Shown here: piece after piece, positions 1 through 10,292 of the stretch
Numbering within the stretch: position 1 is the stretch's first letter
How the letters are laid out: each line of letters begins with the position of its first letter
Assembly (NCBI GenBank): GCA_029465975.1
Contig: CM055758.1
Location: 8,541,875 to 8,605,874, forward strand
Length of the DNA stretch: 64,000 bases
DNA from: Dallia pectoralis
Lineage: Eukaryota > Chordata > Actinopteri > Esociformes > Umbridae
Direction of reading: 5' to 3'
Made by a program: the position numbers and the translations under genes
Notes under the pieces: model-generated
Seen by the model: the letters and a program-made list of their open reading frames with translations, nothing else
What the model was told of the DNA's origin: nothing
Database searches by the model: none

Positions 1-646
1 ATGTTAGAGTCTGTTGGGAAACACACACACACATGTATATATATTGTATGTCTATGTTAGAGTCTGTTGGGAAACACACACACACATGTATATATACTGT
101 ATGTCTATGTTAGAGTCTGTTGGGAAACACACACACACATGTATATATACTGTATGTCTATGTTAGAGTCTGTTGGGAAACACACACACACATGTATATA
201 TACTGTATGTCTATGTTAGAGTCTGTTGGGAAACACACACACACATGTATATATATTGTATGTCTATGTTAGAGTCTGTTGGGAAACACACACACACATG
301 TATATATATTGTATGTCTATGTTAGAGTCTGTTGGGAAACACACACATATATATATATATACACTGTATGTCTATGTTAGAGTCTGTTGGGAAACACACA
401 CACGCGTATATATACTGTATGTCTACGTTAGAGTCTGTTGGGAAACACACACACACATGTATATATACTGTATGTCTACGTTAGAGTCTGTTGGGAAACA
501 CACACACACGCGTATATATATTGTATGTCTATGTTAGAGTCTGTTGGGAAACACACACACATGTATATATACTGTATGTCTATGTTAGAGTCTGTTGGGA
601 AACACACGTATATATACTGTATGTCTATGTTAGAGTCTGTTGGGAA

Positions 647-690
<44 letters not shown>

Positions 691-716
691 TGTATGTCTA
701 TGTTAGAGTCTGTTGC
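1..716. repeat. 53-bp compound minisatellite in MCTP1 intron
   Basis: About 13 tandem copies of a 53-base unit. Each unit has a unique part (atgttagagtctgttggg), then a (CA)n run, a short (TA)n run and 'ctgtatgtct'. The CA and TA lengths differ between copies; the last copy carries a long TA run (about 653-689). The array ends about 40 bases before the first MCTP1 exon in the window, so it lies in an intron. Open frames through it are by-products of the repeat. Confidence 0.95.
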
Positions 717-754
717 CAATGTCCACTTTAAGTCCTCCTCTCTGTCCCCGTCAG

Positions 755-3666
755 TTTTTCGTGGTTGTTGTGTGGAACTTTGAGCTCTTCATGATACCTG
801 GAGCTCTACTGCTGATCCTGACATGGAACTATTTTATCACTAAAAGCCAAGAGCCGGGAGACATAGTAAGTATGTCTGTTGTGTGTTTTTTATTGTGTAT
901 GTGTATGTGTTGTGTGTATTGTGTGTCTGTATTGTGTTTGTGTTTGTGTTGTGTGTCTGTATTGTGTGTGTTTGTGTGTTGTGTGTCTGTATTGTGTGTG
1001 TTTGTGTTTCTGGGATGTTATCGTTTCTCTCCGACCCTCCCCTCCTGACCCTGTGCCTTGTAACAGGCGTTGGAGGCAAAGTTTGAGTGGGAGGAGGAGG
1101 AAGAGGAGAAAGATGACAAGGTAACCTTTGACCTTCCTGGTCCCCTTTGTGTGCCACCTGTGAAAAAAATATTCCTGCAAAAAATTGAATACTTTATTGT
1201 ATATTTTTTGTTGTTAGCAGCCATCTCTTTCTCTGTAACACGTGTGTGTGCGTGTGTGTGTGTGTGTGTCTGCTGACAGGACTCAGAGCGTAAGGGCTTC
1301 ATAGAGAAGCTGCATGCCCTCCAGGACGTGTGTGTTAGTGTACAGAGTGCCTTGGACCACGTGGCCTCTTATGGAGAGAGAATCAAAAAGTGAGTCTGTT
1401 GTCTCCATCAGCCCACTTCACAACTGGCAGGCATCGACTGGAACATGGAGGCCGGTTCTCACCAGGAGCTTAGGGGTTCCGCTCACAGTTACAATGGAGG
1501 TTATGATTAGAATTATGGTTGTGCTAGAGTTAAATGTAGATGGGCTAGTGTTAAATGTAGATGAGCTAGTGTTAAATGTAGATGAGCTAGTGTTAAATGT
1601 AGATGGGCTAGAGTTAAATGTAGATGGGCTAGTGTTAAATATAGATGAGCTAGTGTTAAATGTAGATGGGCTAGTGTTAAATGTAGATGAGCTAGTGTTA
1701 AATGTAGATGAGCTAGTGTTAAATGTAGATGGGCTAGTGTTAAATGTAGATGGGCTAGTGTTAAATGTAGATGAGCTAGTGTTAAATGTAGATGGGCTAG
1801 TGTTATATGTAGATGGGCTAGTGTTAAATGTAGATGAGCTAGTGTTAAATGTAGATGAGCTAGTGTTAAATGTAGATGGGCTGGTGTTAAATGTAGATGG
1901 GTTGGTGTTAAATGTAGATGGGCTAGTGTTAAATGTAGATGAGCTAGTGTTAAATGTAGATGGGCTAGTGTTATATGTAGATGGGCTCGTGTTAAATGTA
2001 GATGAGCTAGTGTTAAATGTAGATGAGCTAGTGTTAAATGTAGATGGGCTGGTGTTAAATGTAGATGGGTTGGTGTTAAATGTAGATGGGCTGGTGTTAA
2101 ATGTAGATGGGTTGGTGTTAAATGTAGATGGGCTGGTGTTAAATGTAGATGGGTTGGTGTTAAATGTAGATGGGCTGGTGTTAAATGTAGATGGGTTGGT
2201 GTTAAATGTAGATGGGTTGGTGTTAAATGTAGATGGGCTGGTGTTAAATGTAGATGGGTTGGTGTTAAATGTAGATGGGCTGGTGTTAAATGTAGATGGG
2301 CTGGAGTTAAATGTAGATGGGCTGGTGTTAAATGTAGATGGGCTAGTGTTAAATGTAGATGGGCTAGTGTTAAATGTAGATGGGCTAGTGTTAAATGTAG
2401 ATGAGCTAGTGTTAAATGTAGATGGGCTAGTGTTAAATGTAGATGGGCTAGTGTTAAATGTAGATGAGCTAGTGTTAAATGTAGATGGGCTAGTGTTAAA
2501 TGTAGATGGGCTAGTGTTAAATGTAGATGGGCTGGTGTTAAATGTAGATGGGCTAGTGTTAAATGTAGATGGGCTAGTGTTAAATGTAGATGGGCTAGTG
2601 TTAAATGTAGATGGGCTAGTGTTAAATGTAGATGGGCTAGTGTTAAATGTAGATGGGCTGGTGTTGAATGTAGATGGGCTAGTGTTAAATGTAGATGGGC
2701 TCGTGTTAAATGTAGATGGGCTGGTGTTAAATGTAGATGGGCTAGTGTTAAATGTAGATGAGCTGGTGTTAAATGTAGATGGGCTAGTGTTAAATGTAGA
2801 TGGGCTGGTGTTAAAAACGAGGATATGAATTTTCTTAGTTATAATGTGTGATTGGGAGTTGCTTACATGTCACTTTGTCTGTATTTGCAGTACATTTAAT
2901 TGGACAGTGCCTTTCCTGAGTTGGCTAGCCATCTGTGCCCTGTGTGTGGCTACAGTCCTCCTCTACCTCATCCCTCTACGATACCTCATCCTCGCCTGGG
3001 GTGAGGCTCTGTGTTTCTTGTCCACATGTTTCTAAGATGGAGCCTATTCTATGTAGTCAGCTCCGGTTGTTCTGACCCTTTATGTCCTGGGGATCTTTTC
3101 ATAGATATTAATACATCCTCGCCTTCATTCTCTTTTTTACCCCACACCCTCAGGTGTCAATAAGTTTACTAAGAAGCTGAGGAATCCCTGCATGATCAAC
3201 AACAACGAGGTGAAAGACTTCCTCTCCAGAGTCCCCTCAGATGTTCAACGGGTTGGTGCAACTTGTGTGTGTGTGTCTGTGTGTGTGTGGGTCTGTATGT
3301 GTCTGTGTGTGTGTGTGTCTGTGTGTGTGTCTGTATGGGTCTGTATGTGTCTGTGTGTCCATGTGTGTCTGTGTGTCTGTGTCTGTGTGTCTGTGTGTGT
3401 GTGTCTGTGTGTGTGTGTGTCTGTGTGTGTGTCTGTATGGGTCTGTATGTGTCTGTGTGTCCATGTGTGTCTGTGTGTCTGTGTCTGTGTGTGTGTGTCT
3501 GTGTGTGTGTCTGTATGGGTCTGTATGTGTCTGTGTGTGTCCATGTGTGTCTGTGTGTGTGTGTGTATTTGTGTGTTTCTGATTCTGATCGCATGTTTCA
3601 CAGACTCAATATCGGGAGCTGAAGGTCAGTCCAGGACAAAGTCCCTGCAAACGCAAGAGGATCTAG
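755..3666 (+). CDS. mctp1: MCTP1, C-terminal part (multiple C2 and transmembrane domain protein)
   Basis: Six coding exons with GT-AG borders and consistent phases: 755-865, 1067-1120, 1280-1389, 2891-3000, 3154-3251, 3604-3666 (TAG). Together they give the last 181 residues; the C2 domains lie to the left of the window. The first exon encodes transmembrane segment 1 (VVWNFELFMIP...). The second gives an acidic Glu-rich loop. The fourth encodes transmembrane segment 2 (TFNWTVPFLSWLAICALC, then LYLIPLRYLILAWG). The fifth encodes the conserved NKFTKKLRNP and DFLSRVPSDVQ motifs. MCTP proteins are ER/vesicle calcium-binding proteins with three C2 domains and two membrane spans. The VCVSVQ stretch and the neighbours ARRDC3, CETN3 and MEF2C favour MCTP1 over MCTP2. 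Introns are short and filled by minisatellites. The 3251 donor (GTTGGT) is weak and runs straight into GT repeats. Confidence 0.93.
1519..2816. repeat. 21-bp minisatellite filling an MCTP1 intron
   Basis: About 61 tandem copies of a 21-base unit (core 'taaatgtagatgggctagtg'). The array takes up most of the 1.5 kb intron between the exons ending at 1389 and starting at 2891. Copies differ mainly at two positions (gggct/gagct, ctagt/ctggt). As 21 is a multiple of three and the unit lacks a stop in one frame, it makes a long open frame of LNVDGLV heptads that is not a gene. Confidence 0.97.
3262..3596. repeat. Imperfect (GT)n/(GTCT)n microsatellite in last MCTP1 intron
   Basis: GT-rich tract with regular 'ctgtgtgt', 'ctgtatgggtctgtatg' and 'gtccatgtgtgtctg' interruptions. 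It starts ten bases after the exon ending at 3251 and stops just before the acceptor of the last exon at 3604. A higher-order block of about 110 bases is repeated roughly three times. Confidence 0.9.
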
Positions 3667-3678
3667 CCTTCCTAAACG

Positions 3679-3686
3679 CACACACG

Positions 3687-3737
<51 letters not shown>
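3679..3737. repeat. (CA)n microsatellite in MCTP1 3' UTR
   Basis: Nearly pure CA run of about 28 units beginning 13 bases after the MCTP1 stop codon, so very likely transcribed in the 3' UTR. A possible ATTAAA polyadenylation signal lies near 3799. Confidence 0.9.
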
Positions 3738-3740
<3 letters not shown>

Positions 3741-4942
3741 CAACATGCTTTTTCTGAGGGACTGGACATTCAGTGATCTCATACTTTGTAAATACTGTAT
3801 TAAACATGGTAAAAAAGATACATGTACATTTTATTCTTATGATTTATTGTTTGTTGCTGTAAAATGTAATGTAAATGCGTATATGTATGTCATTAATATT
3901 TATATATTCTATTCTATGTATTTACTCCTTTGTTTGGTCACAACAGAACTTTATATGCATATTCAAAAATATATAAATTTTTTACATTGAAAGACTCTTG
4001 TTTGGAATTGAGGTTGCTTTTCTCCAACCTGACCAATGACATTATCCCAGGAACATCAGCAGCTTCCTGGAATAATTTGCCAGTTCTAACAACACAGGAC
4101 TGTGTTTACAATTTTTCAATAATGACACGATATACTGTATAACAAATAGTTCATTATCAAAAAGGATATGTCTGTACAGTGTATGATTTGTCTAAACGTC
4201 CGCAATAACTGTTGTTTCTCTGCTCCAAAACCAACGTTGACTAGTACCATCAGCCTGTCCAACATCAAACAAATGATTTGGGATGTTTACTGCCTTCTGG
4301 TTCACACAGTGCTAAAGACTATTTTACAATTCAACCATGTTTTTTTATGTGACTGGCATGAATCTAACCTGTAGGTGCAATTGTGTCCTGTGAAAGGGGT
4401 TAAGGCGTTGCATTTGACGGTCGCATGAGTGTGTTGCTTCTGCATGTCTGCACAAAGACCCTTATTGCAAGGATTGTGTTTACATCTGATTTAGCCGTTC
4501 AGTGTTTTACCTGTGTCATTGTGGTGTTAAACCCACGTCATCTGTGTTCTTTTGTCATTGTCTTGTGGGGGACTCTAGTGGATAAGGAGGGCATGACAGC
4601 CTCTCTGCCATCATGTGTTTGTGTTGTGAACACTCCCTCTGGTTGTCTGGTGCCATTGTCCTCACCTGTTCCCCATTACAGATTACTATATGTATTTAGG
4701 TTACCCTCTGTTCCTCTGGTCTTTGTCAGGTATTGTTTTATGTCACGTTGCCTGTAGGTGTGCTGGATGGTGTCACAGTCAGTTCCAGTGCTAGACTCTG
4801 TGTCTCCGTTTTTTACGCATTGCGTATTGTAGAGTTTCTTTTCTTTTGTTTGTTTTGTCCAGGTTTCGTTCTTGTCAGCCAAAATTAAAGGCTTGTTTTC
4901 GCTACTCCTGCTTCTGTCTCCGTCTCTCTTCCTTCTCGTGAC

Positions 4943-5265
4943 AGTTTTACTTGTGGGATTGGTGCGTTTTACCTGTGTGGTTTGTTCATTTTACCTGTGT
5001 CGTTGGTGTGTTTTACCTGTGTGGTTTGTTCATTTTACCTGTGTCGTTGGTGCGTTTTACTTGTGTCGTTGGTGTGTTTTACCTGTGTCATTGGTGCGTT
5101 TTACCTGTGTCATTGGTGCGTTTTACCTGTGTCATTGGTGCGTTTTACCTGTGTCATTGGTGCGATTTACCTGTGTCCTTGGTGCGTTTTACCTGTGTCA
5201 TTGGTGCGTTTTACCTGTGTCGTTGGTGCGTTTTACCTGTGTCGTTGGTGCATTTTAACTGTACC
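4943..5265. repeat. 22-bp minisatellite
   Basis: About 14 copies of a 22-base unit of the form 'ttttacctgtgtcattggtg' with cat/cgt and tgc/tgt variants; early copies contain 'gtggtttgttca' instead. Open frames across it are artefacts. Confidence 0.92.
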
Positions 5266-5534
5266 ATTTAGTGATTCACATTTACAGATATTTGTATAGT
5301 CTGAGTGATGTATTATATAAAAATATAATGTTCCTAGAGATAAAACTATTAGAACGATTAAAACTACATAGCTCTTATTAGGTAGGTGTGATCAGTGGTC
5401 TCTATTGAGACAGTGATCTGTGATCTGTTTTCATGTGCAGTAAGCCGAGGCATTGGTCATTATAACTTTTTGTAAGGACCACTGAAAACTGTATTTATAA
5501 ATATAACTGACCTTCTTTGTACTAGTTCTGTACC

Positions 5535-5935
5535 TGTAGTATCAGTGTTTGTGGCTTCAATTACAGGCTCGAAATAATCTGAAACCAAAACGTTCTTCTG
5601 AAACTTGTCGGTCTATTCTTGTTCTGAGAAAGGCTATTTCATGCCAGATATTGCCAAGAATATACAACGATTTGTGCTACTCCCTTCACAGAACAGTGCA
5701 AACTGGCTCTAACCACAATAGACAGAGGAGTGGGAGGCCCCGGTGCACAACTGAGCAAGAGGACAATTACGTAAGAGTTTCTAGTTGAGTAACAGACATC
5801 CCACAGGTCTGGCGGTTTCATTAAATAGTTCCTGCAAAACCCCAATCTCAATGTCAACAGTGAAGAGGCGACTCTTGGATGCTGGATTTCTAGGCACAGT
5901 TTTTCTCCCCAAAATATCATCATTACAACCCAGTG
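5535..5935 (+). mobile_element. Degenerate Tc1/mariner-like transposon fragment
   Basis: The DNA resembles the start of the transposase of a Tc1-like family common in fish: 'gtctattcttgttctgag', 'ctcccttcacagaacag', 'aactgagcaagaggacaa' and 'tcaacagtgaagaggcgac' in the expected order. One frame still shows a Tc1 helix-turn-helix-type stretch (RQRSGRPRCTTEQED). Stops and indels break it, and no intact catalytic DDE region follows. It is a dead relic; exact ends were not determined. Confidence 0.8.
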
Positions 5936-6370
5936 GCACGTCTCGGGTATAAGGTGGAAGCCACAAAATAAAACGCGCCATATGTTTTAAACAGTACCAA
6001 GAACAAACACAAAGTAGAGTGCATACTGTTTTTTTATTCACTTTTTCAATGGTCTGCATTTTAGTGTAAAAGGGAATAAATTGACAGTAGGTCCTAGCAA
6101 ACTAAGAAAAGGCACTAACTAACTGAAACTACAGAGGGATGCACTTGCCCCTTACCTAGTGATTTTAACAGACAATTGTTTACCCGTTTGATGTAGACCA
6201 CAGGGCTTCTTCCCTGTTTCTTCCCCCACATGAATCATAAATAAATAACATGGTTGTATAATAAAGCTACAGTATGTGACAGAACACAAGACAGACGCGT
6301 GGGAACGAGACTAACAGGTGACAACAGAGACATTCAACAAGACAATAACAGTCTCCTCCTGGATTCATCC

Positions 6371-6650
6371 AAGTAATCATAGGGGTGGTGCGGTAGGGAC
6401 CAAGTATTCATAGGGGTGGTGCGGTAGGTACCAAGTATTCATAGGGGTGGTGCGGTAGGGACCAAGTATTCATAGGGGTGGTGCGGTAGGTACCAAGTAT
6501 TCATAGGGGTGGTGCGGTAGGTACCAAGTATTCATAGGGGTGGTGCGGTAGGGACCAAGTATTCATAGGGGTGGTGCGGTAGGGACCAAGTATTCATAGG
6601 GGTGGTGCGGTAGGGACCATTTTTTTCTTAGGGGTGGTGCGGTAGGGATC
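6371..6650. repeat. 31-bp G-rich minisatellite
   Basis: About nine copies of a 31-base unit with the core 'ataggggtggtgcggtaggg' followed by 'accaagtattc'. Copies differ at gggacc/gtacc; the last is interrupted by 'atttttttctt'. It lies about 450 bases beyond the TLR8 stop codon, so it may be in that gene's 3' UTR. Confidence 0.93.
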
Positions 6651-7100
6651 CGGGTGTAGTGGATTGGCTGCTCAATTGGTGGGATCAGGACACGTGGGTA
6701 TGACAACAGGATGATTCAATCAGGACAAACCTGGGGAGTTGAGGACAGAAGAGAAGAACACACACACAGAAAACAACACAAGTACACACACTAATGTGTG
6801 GAGATGTACCAATCATAAGCTCATAAGTGCTGGAATATGTGGGCATTCTGGGAATGACCAATTATGTAGATTCTGAAACTAAACAATATTACAAAAAATA
6901 CTACAAGAGCACTTGTTGTTGAGTACTTTCTTAAGCGTGACTAGAATACATTTTGGTGAAATTATTATTGTGCAAAAAAACGGGATTGAATTTGGCTTCA
7001 CCCTCCTGATAGTACAGTGCCCATTCCACATTGTATTACAACATATGCATTCTAGGCACAGTCAGGTCACTTCCGGTTCATGGCGTCATCGTCCGCAAAG

Positions 7101-10100
7101 TTAGTCCTGTGCAGCAAATGTGTGTGCGGCTCTTCGATTTTTCCGAATAGCACTCTTCAGCCGGTACCAGAACCAGCGCCGGGCGTCCGGACTGGCGTTT
7201 GCGGGCCACTCCAGAACGCTGCGTCCGCAGAGCCGCTTGCGCAGGTGGAGGATGCGTGACCGACGGAAGAGCTGCGGCTGAAGCAACAGCAGCACCATGG
7301 AATCCACCCCCTCCTCCACCAGCCGCTGGTGTACCAGCAGGGAAGCTATTTGGACTAGACCACGTGACAGGAAACCCTCCGTCAGCACGAAAACTGTTTT
7401 CCTGCTCTTCCGCACACTATTGGACAGGTTGTCGATGATATTTGTCCCGGGCATCCAATCACGCTCTTCTAGGCAGAGTGGGCAAATAATCTCACCTTCC
7501 TCCTCGAGCTCCACCCTAAGATAATTTAACACCCAATCAGAGACCTTTGGGTCTGCAGTGTCATACATGATGAAGGCGTCGTAGACACAGTGTGCGGGCA
7601 GTAAGCGGCGATAGTGCTTGAGCTTGGCCCTGTAGTAGTCCAGAATATAGGACAAGTCCCAGTAGAAGCGGTGTGCAATTAGCGATACAGACAGAACAAG
7701 AATAACAAGAGATGACATGACGGCAGAAATTAACATAGCATTTTTGTCATTCATGCATTCGTCTATGTCACAGCTCAACACAGACTTGCCCCTTCTGTCC
7801 GCGGGCATGTCACACGTCACTGCCGTGGCCAATAGAGGAATCTCCACCTCATTGTTCCTGATCCACAGATGGAAGTAGAGCAGGTCGCAGGTGCAGTGCA
7901 GTGGGTTCCCCTGTAAGGACAGCTGCTGGAGGTAATTCCCTGCTCCAGACTCAAACAAGCTCTGGTTGATCAGCTTCAGCAGGTTGAAACTAAGGTCGAG
8001 TATCGTCAAGCTCTGAGTGCCCCTGAGGAACCCTGGAGTTAGCTGTGAAATCCGGTTATAGCTTAGATCCAGAACCTTTAGTGAGATGGTTAAAGCAGAA
8101 AAGTTGCTGGCCACCCAGTCCAGTTTGTTCTTACTCAGGTCAAGCTCTTCCAGGTGTGGTAGTTTTGAGAGCAGGTTAAAGTCAAAGCCTGTCAGTCCAT
8201 TTTTACTCAGAGATAGACGTCTCAGTGTCAGAGGGAAGTGTTCATAGACCTCAGAAGGGATATAGGAAAGCTTGTTGTATGACAAATCCAGCGTAGTGAG
8301 ATTTTGAAGCCCTTCGAATAGATCAGGAAGTTGTTTGTATTCAATCCATAAAATGTCCAGTCGGTTACCCTGGAAGACCAACTCCTGCAGGGAACTGCTT
8401 GTCAGGGTCTTGTCACAGAGGTTGCTGATCTCGTTCCAGCTTATGTTCAGAACCTTCAGAGAGACCAAGTGTTTGAGGAACCCTAAACTATGGTTCAGTC
8501 CTGCCACGACAAAATAATGCCTATTTTGACTGAGATCCAAAACTTCTAGATTTTGAAGTTCCGAGAACGCATCAGGAGAGCGCAGATATATCTTATTCTG
8601 GGACAGATCCAAGTATTTCAGCCCGGGGTAATTCACAAACTCGCTACCATTTAACATGTCTTCGATGGAATTAGAGGAGAGGTTAATGCAAGCCGTGTTG
8701 TCCAGGCCCTGTGGCAGATTCGGTTTGATACTGAATATGTTGTTTTTGCTGAGGTCGAGCACTGGACCGTACGCGAGACACTCCGGCTTAATGTTCGGTA
8801 GATGCTGACGGTAGAGTTTATCCATGTGTATGTAGGGTCCGAAGCGGTCTCTGTTCGGCTCATAGCCACACTCACACCCGCAAACTGAGGAAGCATCTAC
8901 TCTCTTAGGCAGGAAGGTAAGTTTGTTCTCTGAAAGGCCAATACTGGACACATTGTGAAACTGTCTAAACAACCTCAGGTCAGTCTGATAGATGAAGTTA
9001 GTTCCTAAATTAATCACAGACAGATTGACTAAACTGTAAAGTGGGTTCAAATCTTTTTGGCGAAGCGTTGAAAGAACATAGTTTTCTAGATGTAACGTCT
9101 GCAGAGATGTCAGTTTGGAAAAGTTAGTGGAGAGATTTAAGCTGCCTGAATACGAAGACTGTTCATCATAATTGAAGGACAAATCCATTACCTCAACTTT
9201 AGGTAAAAAATAAAGGAATTCTCCGGTGGCAATTTCACTGACCAGACGGTTGAATGAAAGGTACAGATAGCGTAAACTGGTGAGGTTCTCAAACAAGCTG
9301 GTCTCTAGGTGCTCAAGAGAGTTTCCAGATAACCTCAGCTCTTGCAGCTTGAAGAGCTTCCCAAAGGCATCTTTGTGGATGTGCAGTGCGTTGTTGGGTG
9401 TTTCACAAGACACGCAGGGAAACGGGGCAGTGGAGCACAGAGGACAGTTTCCGGAAAGTTTTAGAGTGATCAGGTTTGTCAGTTTACTCAGATCATGCTG
9501 GCGAATGTGTGCGATCATGTTGTGTTCAAGATTGAGTTTCTTGAGGGACTCAGGGAGAAAAGGAGGGATGGCTTGGAGTCTGTTGAATGACAAGGTCAAG
9601 TTTGTCAGTTCTCTAAGGTTGGAGAAAGTGTGGTTATGAATTTCCAGGGAATCACAACGGTATTTATAATAGCAGTTGTATTTTAAATTGAGAACTTTTA
9701 CATGTGGTATGTCCTCAAAGTCGTGGTGACTTAGAATCCTTAGGGCATTGAACCTCAGAAACAGAATTTGTAAACTGGACGGAAGTGGTCTTGGCACTGC
9801 AGAAAGTATGTTCCCATCGAGAATTAATGTTCTGAGCTGACCCAGAATGGAGAATATTTGATCACCTTTCGTCGAAGACTCAAATTTATTATTGCTAAGA
9901 TCTAGCGAAGTCAGGTTTGGATAGTTCAAGAACGACAAGCTGGAGATTTTCTTGATTTTGTTGAAGGAAAGATTGAGCTCTATGGCATTCCTGCTGATAT
10001 CCCTTGGTACAAAGTGTAGCTTTCTATGTGAGCAGTCAAAGGCCAGTGAGTGGTTGACAGAGGGGACATCACAGGGGACTTTCCTCTGAGCCCAGGGCCT

Positions 10101-10292
10101 CCCAGAACAGGTGGAGGCGAGACACAGCACCACCAGGAGAATCTCTAAGGCAGGAGAAAGCCTGTGGAAGAAGTGGAAGAGTTTTGAATAGTTTGAAAGT
10201 AACAGATTCTGAAAGCAGTCTTGAGAATAAGGTATAACAAGGAGTATTATCAAGATGTAAGCGCACGCCTCAATAGTCTCTGTTAGTGTCAT
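7101..10292 (-). CDS. tlr8: Toll-like receptor 8-like (TLR7/8/9 group)
   Basis: One 1063-codon frame encodes a type I membrane receptor of endosomes that senses single-stranded RNA and signals through MyD88 (family knowledge). Visible parts: hydrophobic signal near residues 45-64, leucine-rich repeats about 90-830, the group-typical cysteine motif GNCPLCSTAPFPCVSC (281-296), a Z-loop (about 463-508), a capping motif with CTCD, a membrane span (about 853-874) and a TIR domain from residue 902 with box 1 YDAFIMYD and box 2 ERDWMPG (BB-loop Pro948). Length and the 'HYFVVAGLNHSLGFL' region fit TLR8 better than TLR7 or TLR9, but paralogue choice is moderate. The first 44 codons may be intron: a strong acceptor precedes position 10161, and TLR7/8/9 genes typically keep their ATG in a small upstream exon. 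The TIR segment after TVFVLTEGF lacks the usual WNF-type motif. Confidence 0.9.
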   Translation of the reverse strand: MTLTETIEACAYILIILLVIPYSQDCFQNLLLSNYSKLFHFFHRLSPALEILLVVLCLASTCSGRPWAQRKVPCDVPSVNHSLAFDCSHRKLHFVPRDISRNAIELNLSFNKIKKISSLSFLNYPNLTSLDLSNNKFESSTKGDQIFSILGQLRTLILDGNILSAVPRPLPSSLQILFLRFNALRILSHHDFEDIPHVKVLNLKYNCYYKYRCDSLEIHNHTFSNLRELTNLTLSFNRLQAIPPFLPESLKKLNLEHNMIAHIRQHDLSKLTNLITLKLSGNCPLCSTAPFPCVSCETPNNALHIHKDAFGKLFKLQELRLSGNSLEHLETSLFENLTSLRYLYLSFNRLVSEIATGEFLYFLPKVEVMDLSFNYDEQSSYSGSLNLSTNFSKLTSLQTLHLENYVLSTLRQKDLNPLYSLVNLSVINLGTNFIYQTDLRLFRQFHNVSSIGLSENKLTFLPKRVDASSVCGCECGYEPNRDRFGPYIHMDKLYRQHLPNIKPECLAYGPVLDLSKNNIFSIKPNLPQGLDNTACINLSSNSIEDMLNGSEFVNYPGLKYLDLSQNKIYLRSPDAFSELQNLEVLDLSQNRHYFVVAGLNHSLGFLKHLVSLKVLNISWNEISNLCDKTLTSSSLQELVFQGNRLDILWIEYKQLPDLFEGLQNLTTLDLSYNKLSYIPSEVYEHFPLTLRRLSLSKNGLTGFDFNLLSKLPHLEELDLSKNKLDWVASNFSALTISLKVLDLSYNRISQLTPGFLRGTQSLTILDLSFNLLKLINQSLFESGAGNYLQQLSLQGNPLHCTCDLLYFHLWIRNNEVEIPLLATAVTCDMPADRRGKSVLSCDIDECMNDKNAMLISAVMSSLVILVLSVSLIAHRFYWDLSYILDYYRAKLKHYRRLLPAHCVYDAFIMYDTADPKVSDWVLNYLRVELEEEGEIICPLCLEERDWMPGTNIIDNLSNSVRKSRKTVFVLTEGFLSRGLVQIASLLVHQRLVEEGVDSMVLLLLQPQLFRRSRILHLRKRLCGRSVLEWPANASPDARRWFWYRLKSAIRKNRRAAHTFAAQD
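10161..10190 (-). other. Probable splice acceptor at start of TLR8 main exon
   Basis: Read on the minus strand: 'ctcttccacttcttccacag|G', a pyrimidine-rich tract and AG. The exon start lies directly before the signal-peptide codons (LSPALEILLVVLCLASTCSG). This implies a coding exon 1 further right that I could not locate. If so, the main coding exon is 7101-10161. Confidence 0.65.

Larger units (their letters stand above)
3738..7100. other. Intergenic region between MCTP1 and TLR8 (convergent ends)
   Basis: No protein gene seen. Contains the likely MCTP1 3' UTR, a diverged dispersed-repeat-like stretch (about 4400-4900), a 22-bp minisatellite, a Tc1-like relic and a 31-bp minisatellite, listed separately. 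The TLR8 3' UTR must read into its right end from the other strand. Confidence 0.6.

Noticed and set aside
1314..2828. 504-codon open frame of LNVDGLV repeats
   Set aside because: Produced by the 21-bp minisatellite inside an MCTP1 intron; begins in another frame of a real MCTP1 exon and has no homology or independent start context.
5549..5788. 79-codon frame with RSGRPR motif as a gene
   Set aside because: Matches the start of a degenerate Tc1-like transposase; no intact continuation.
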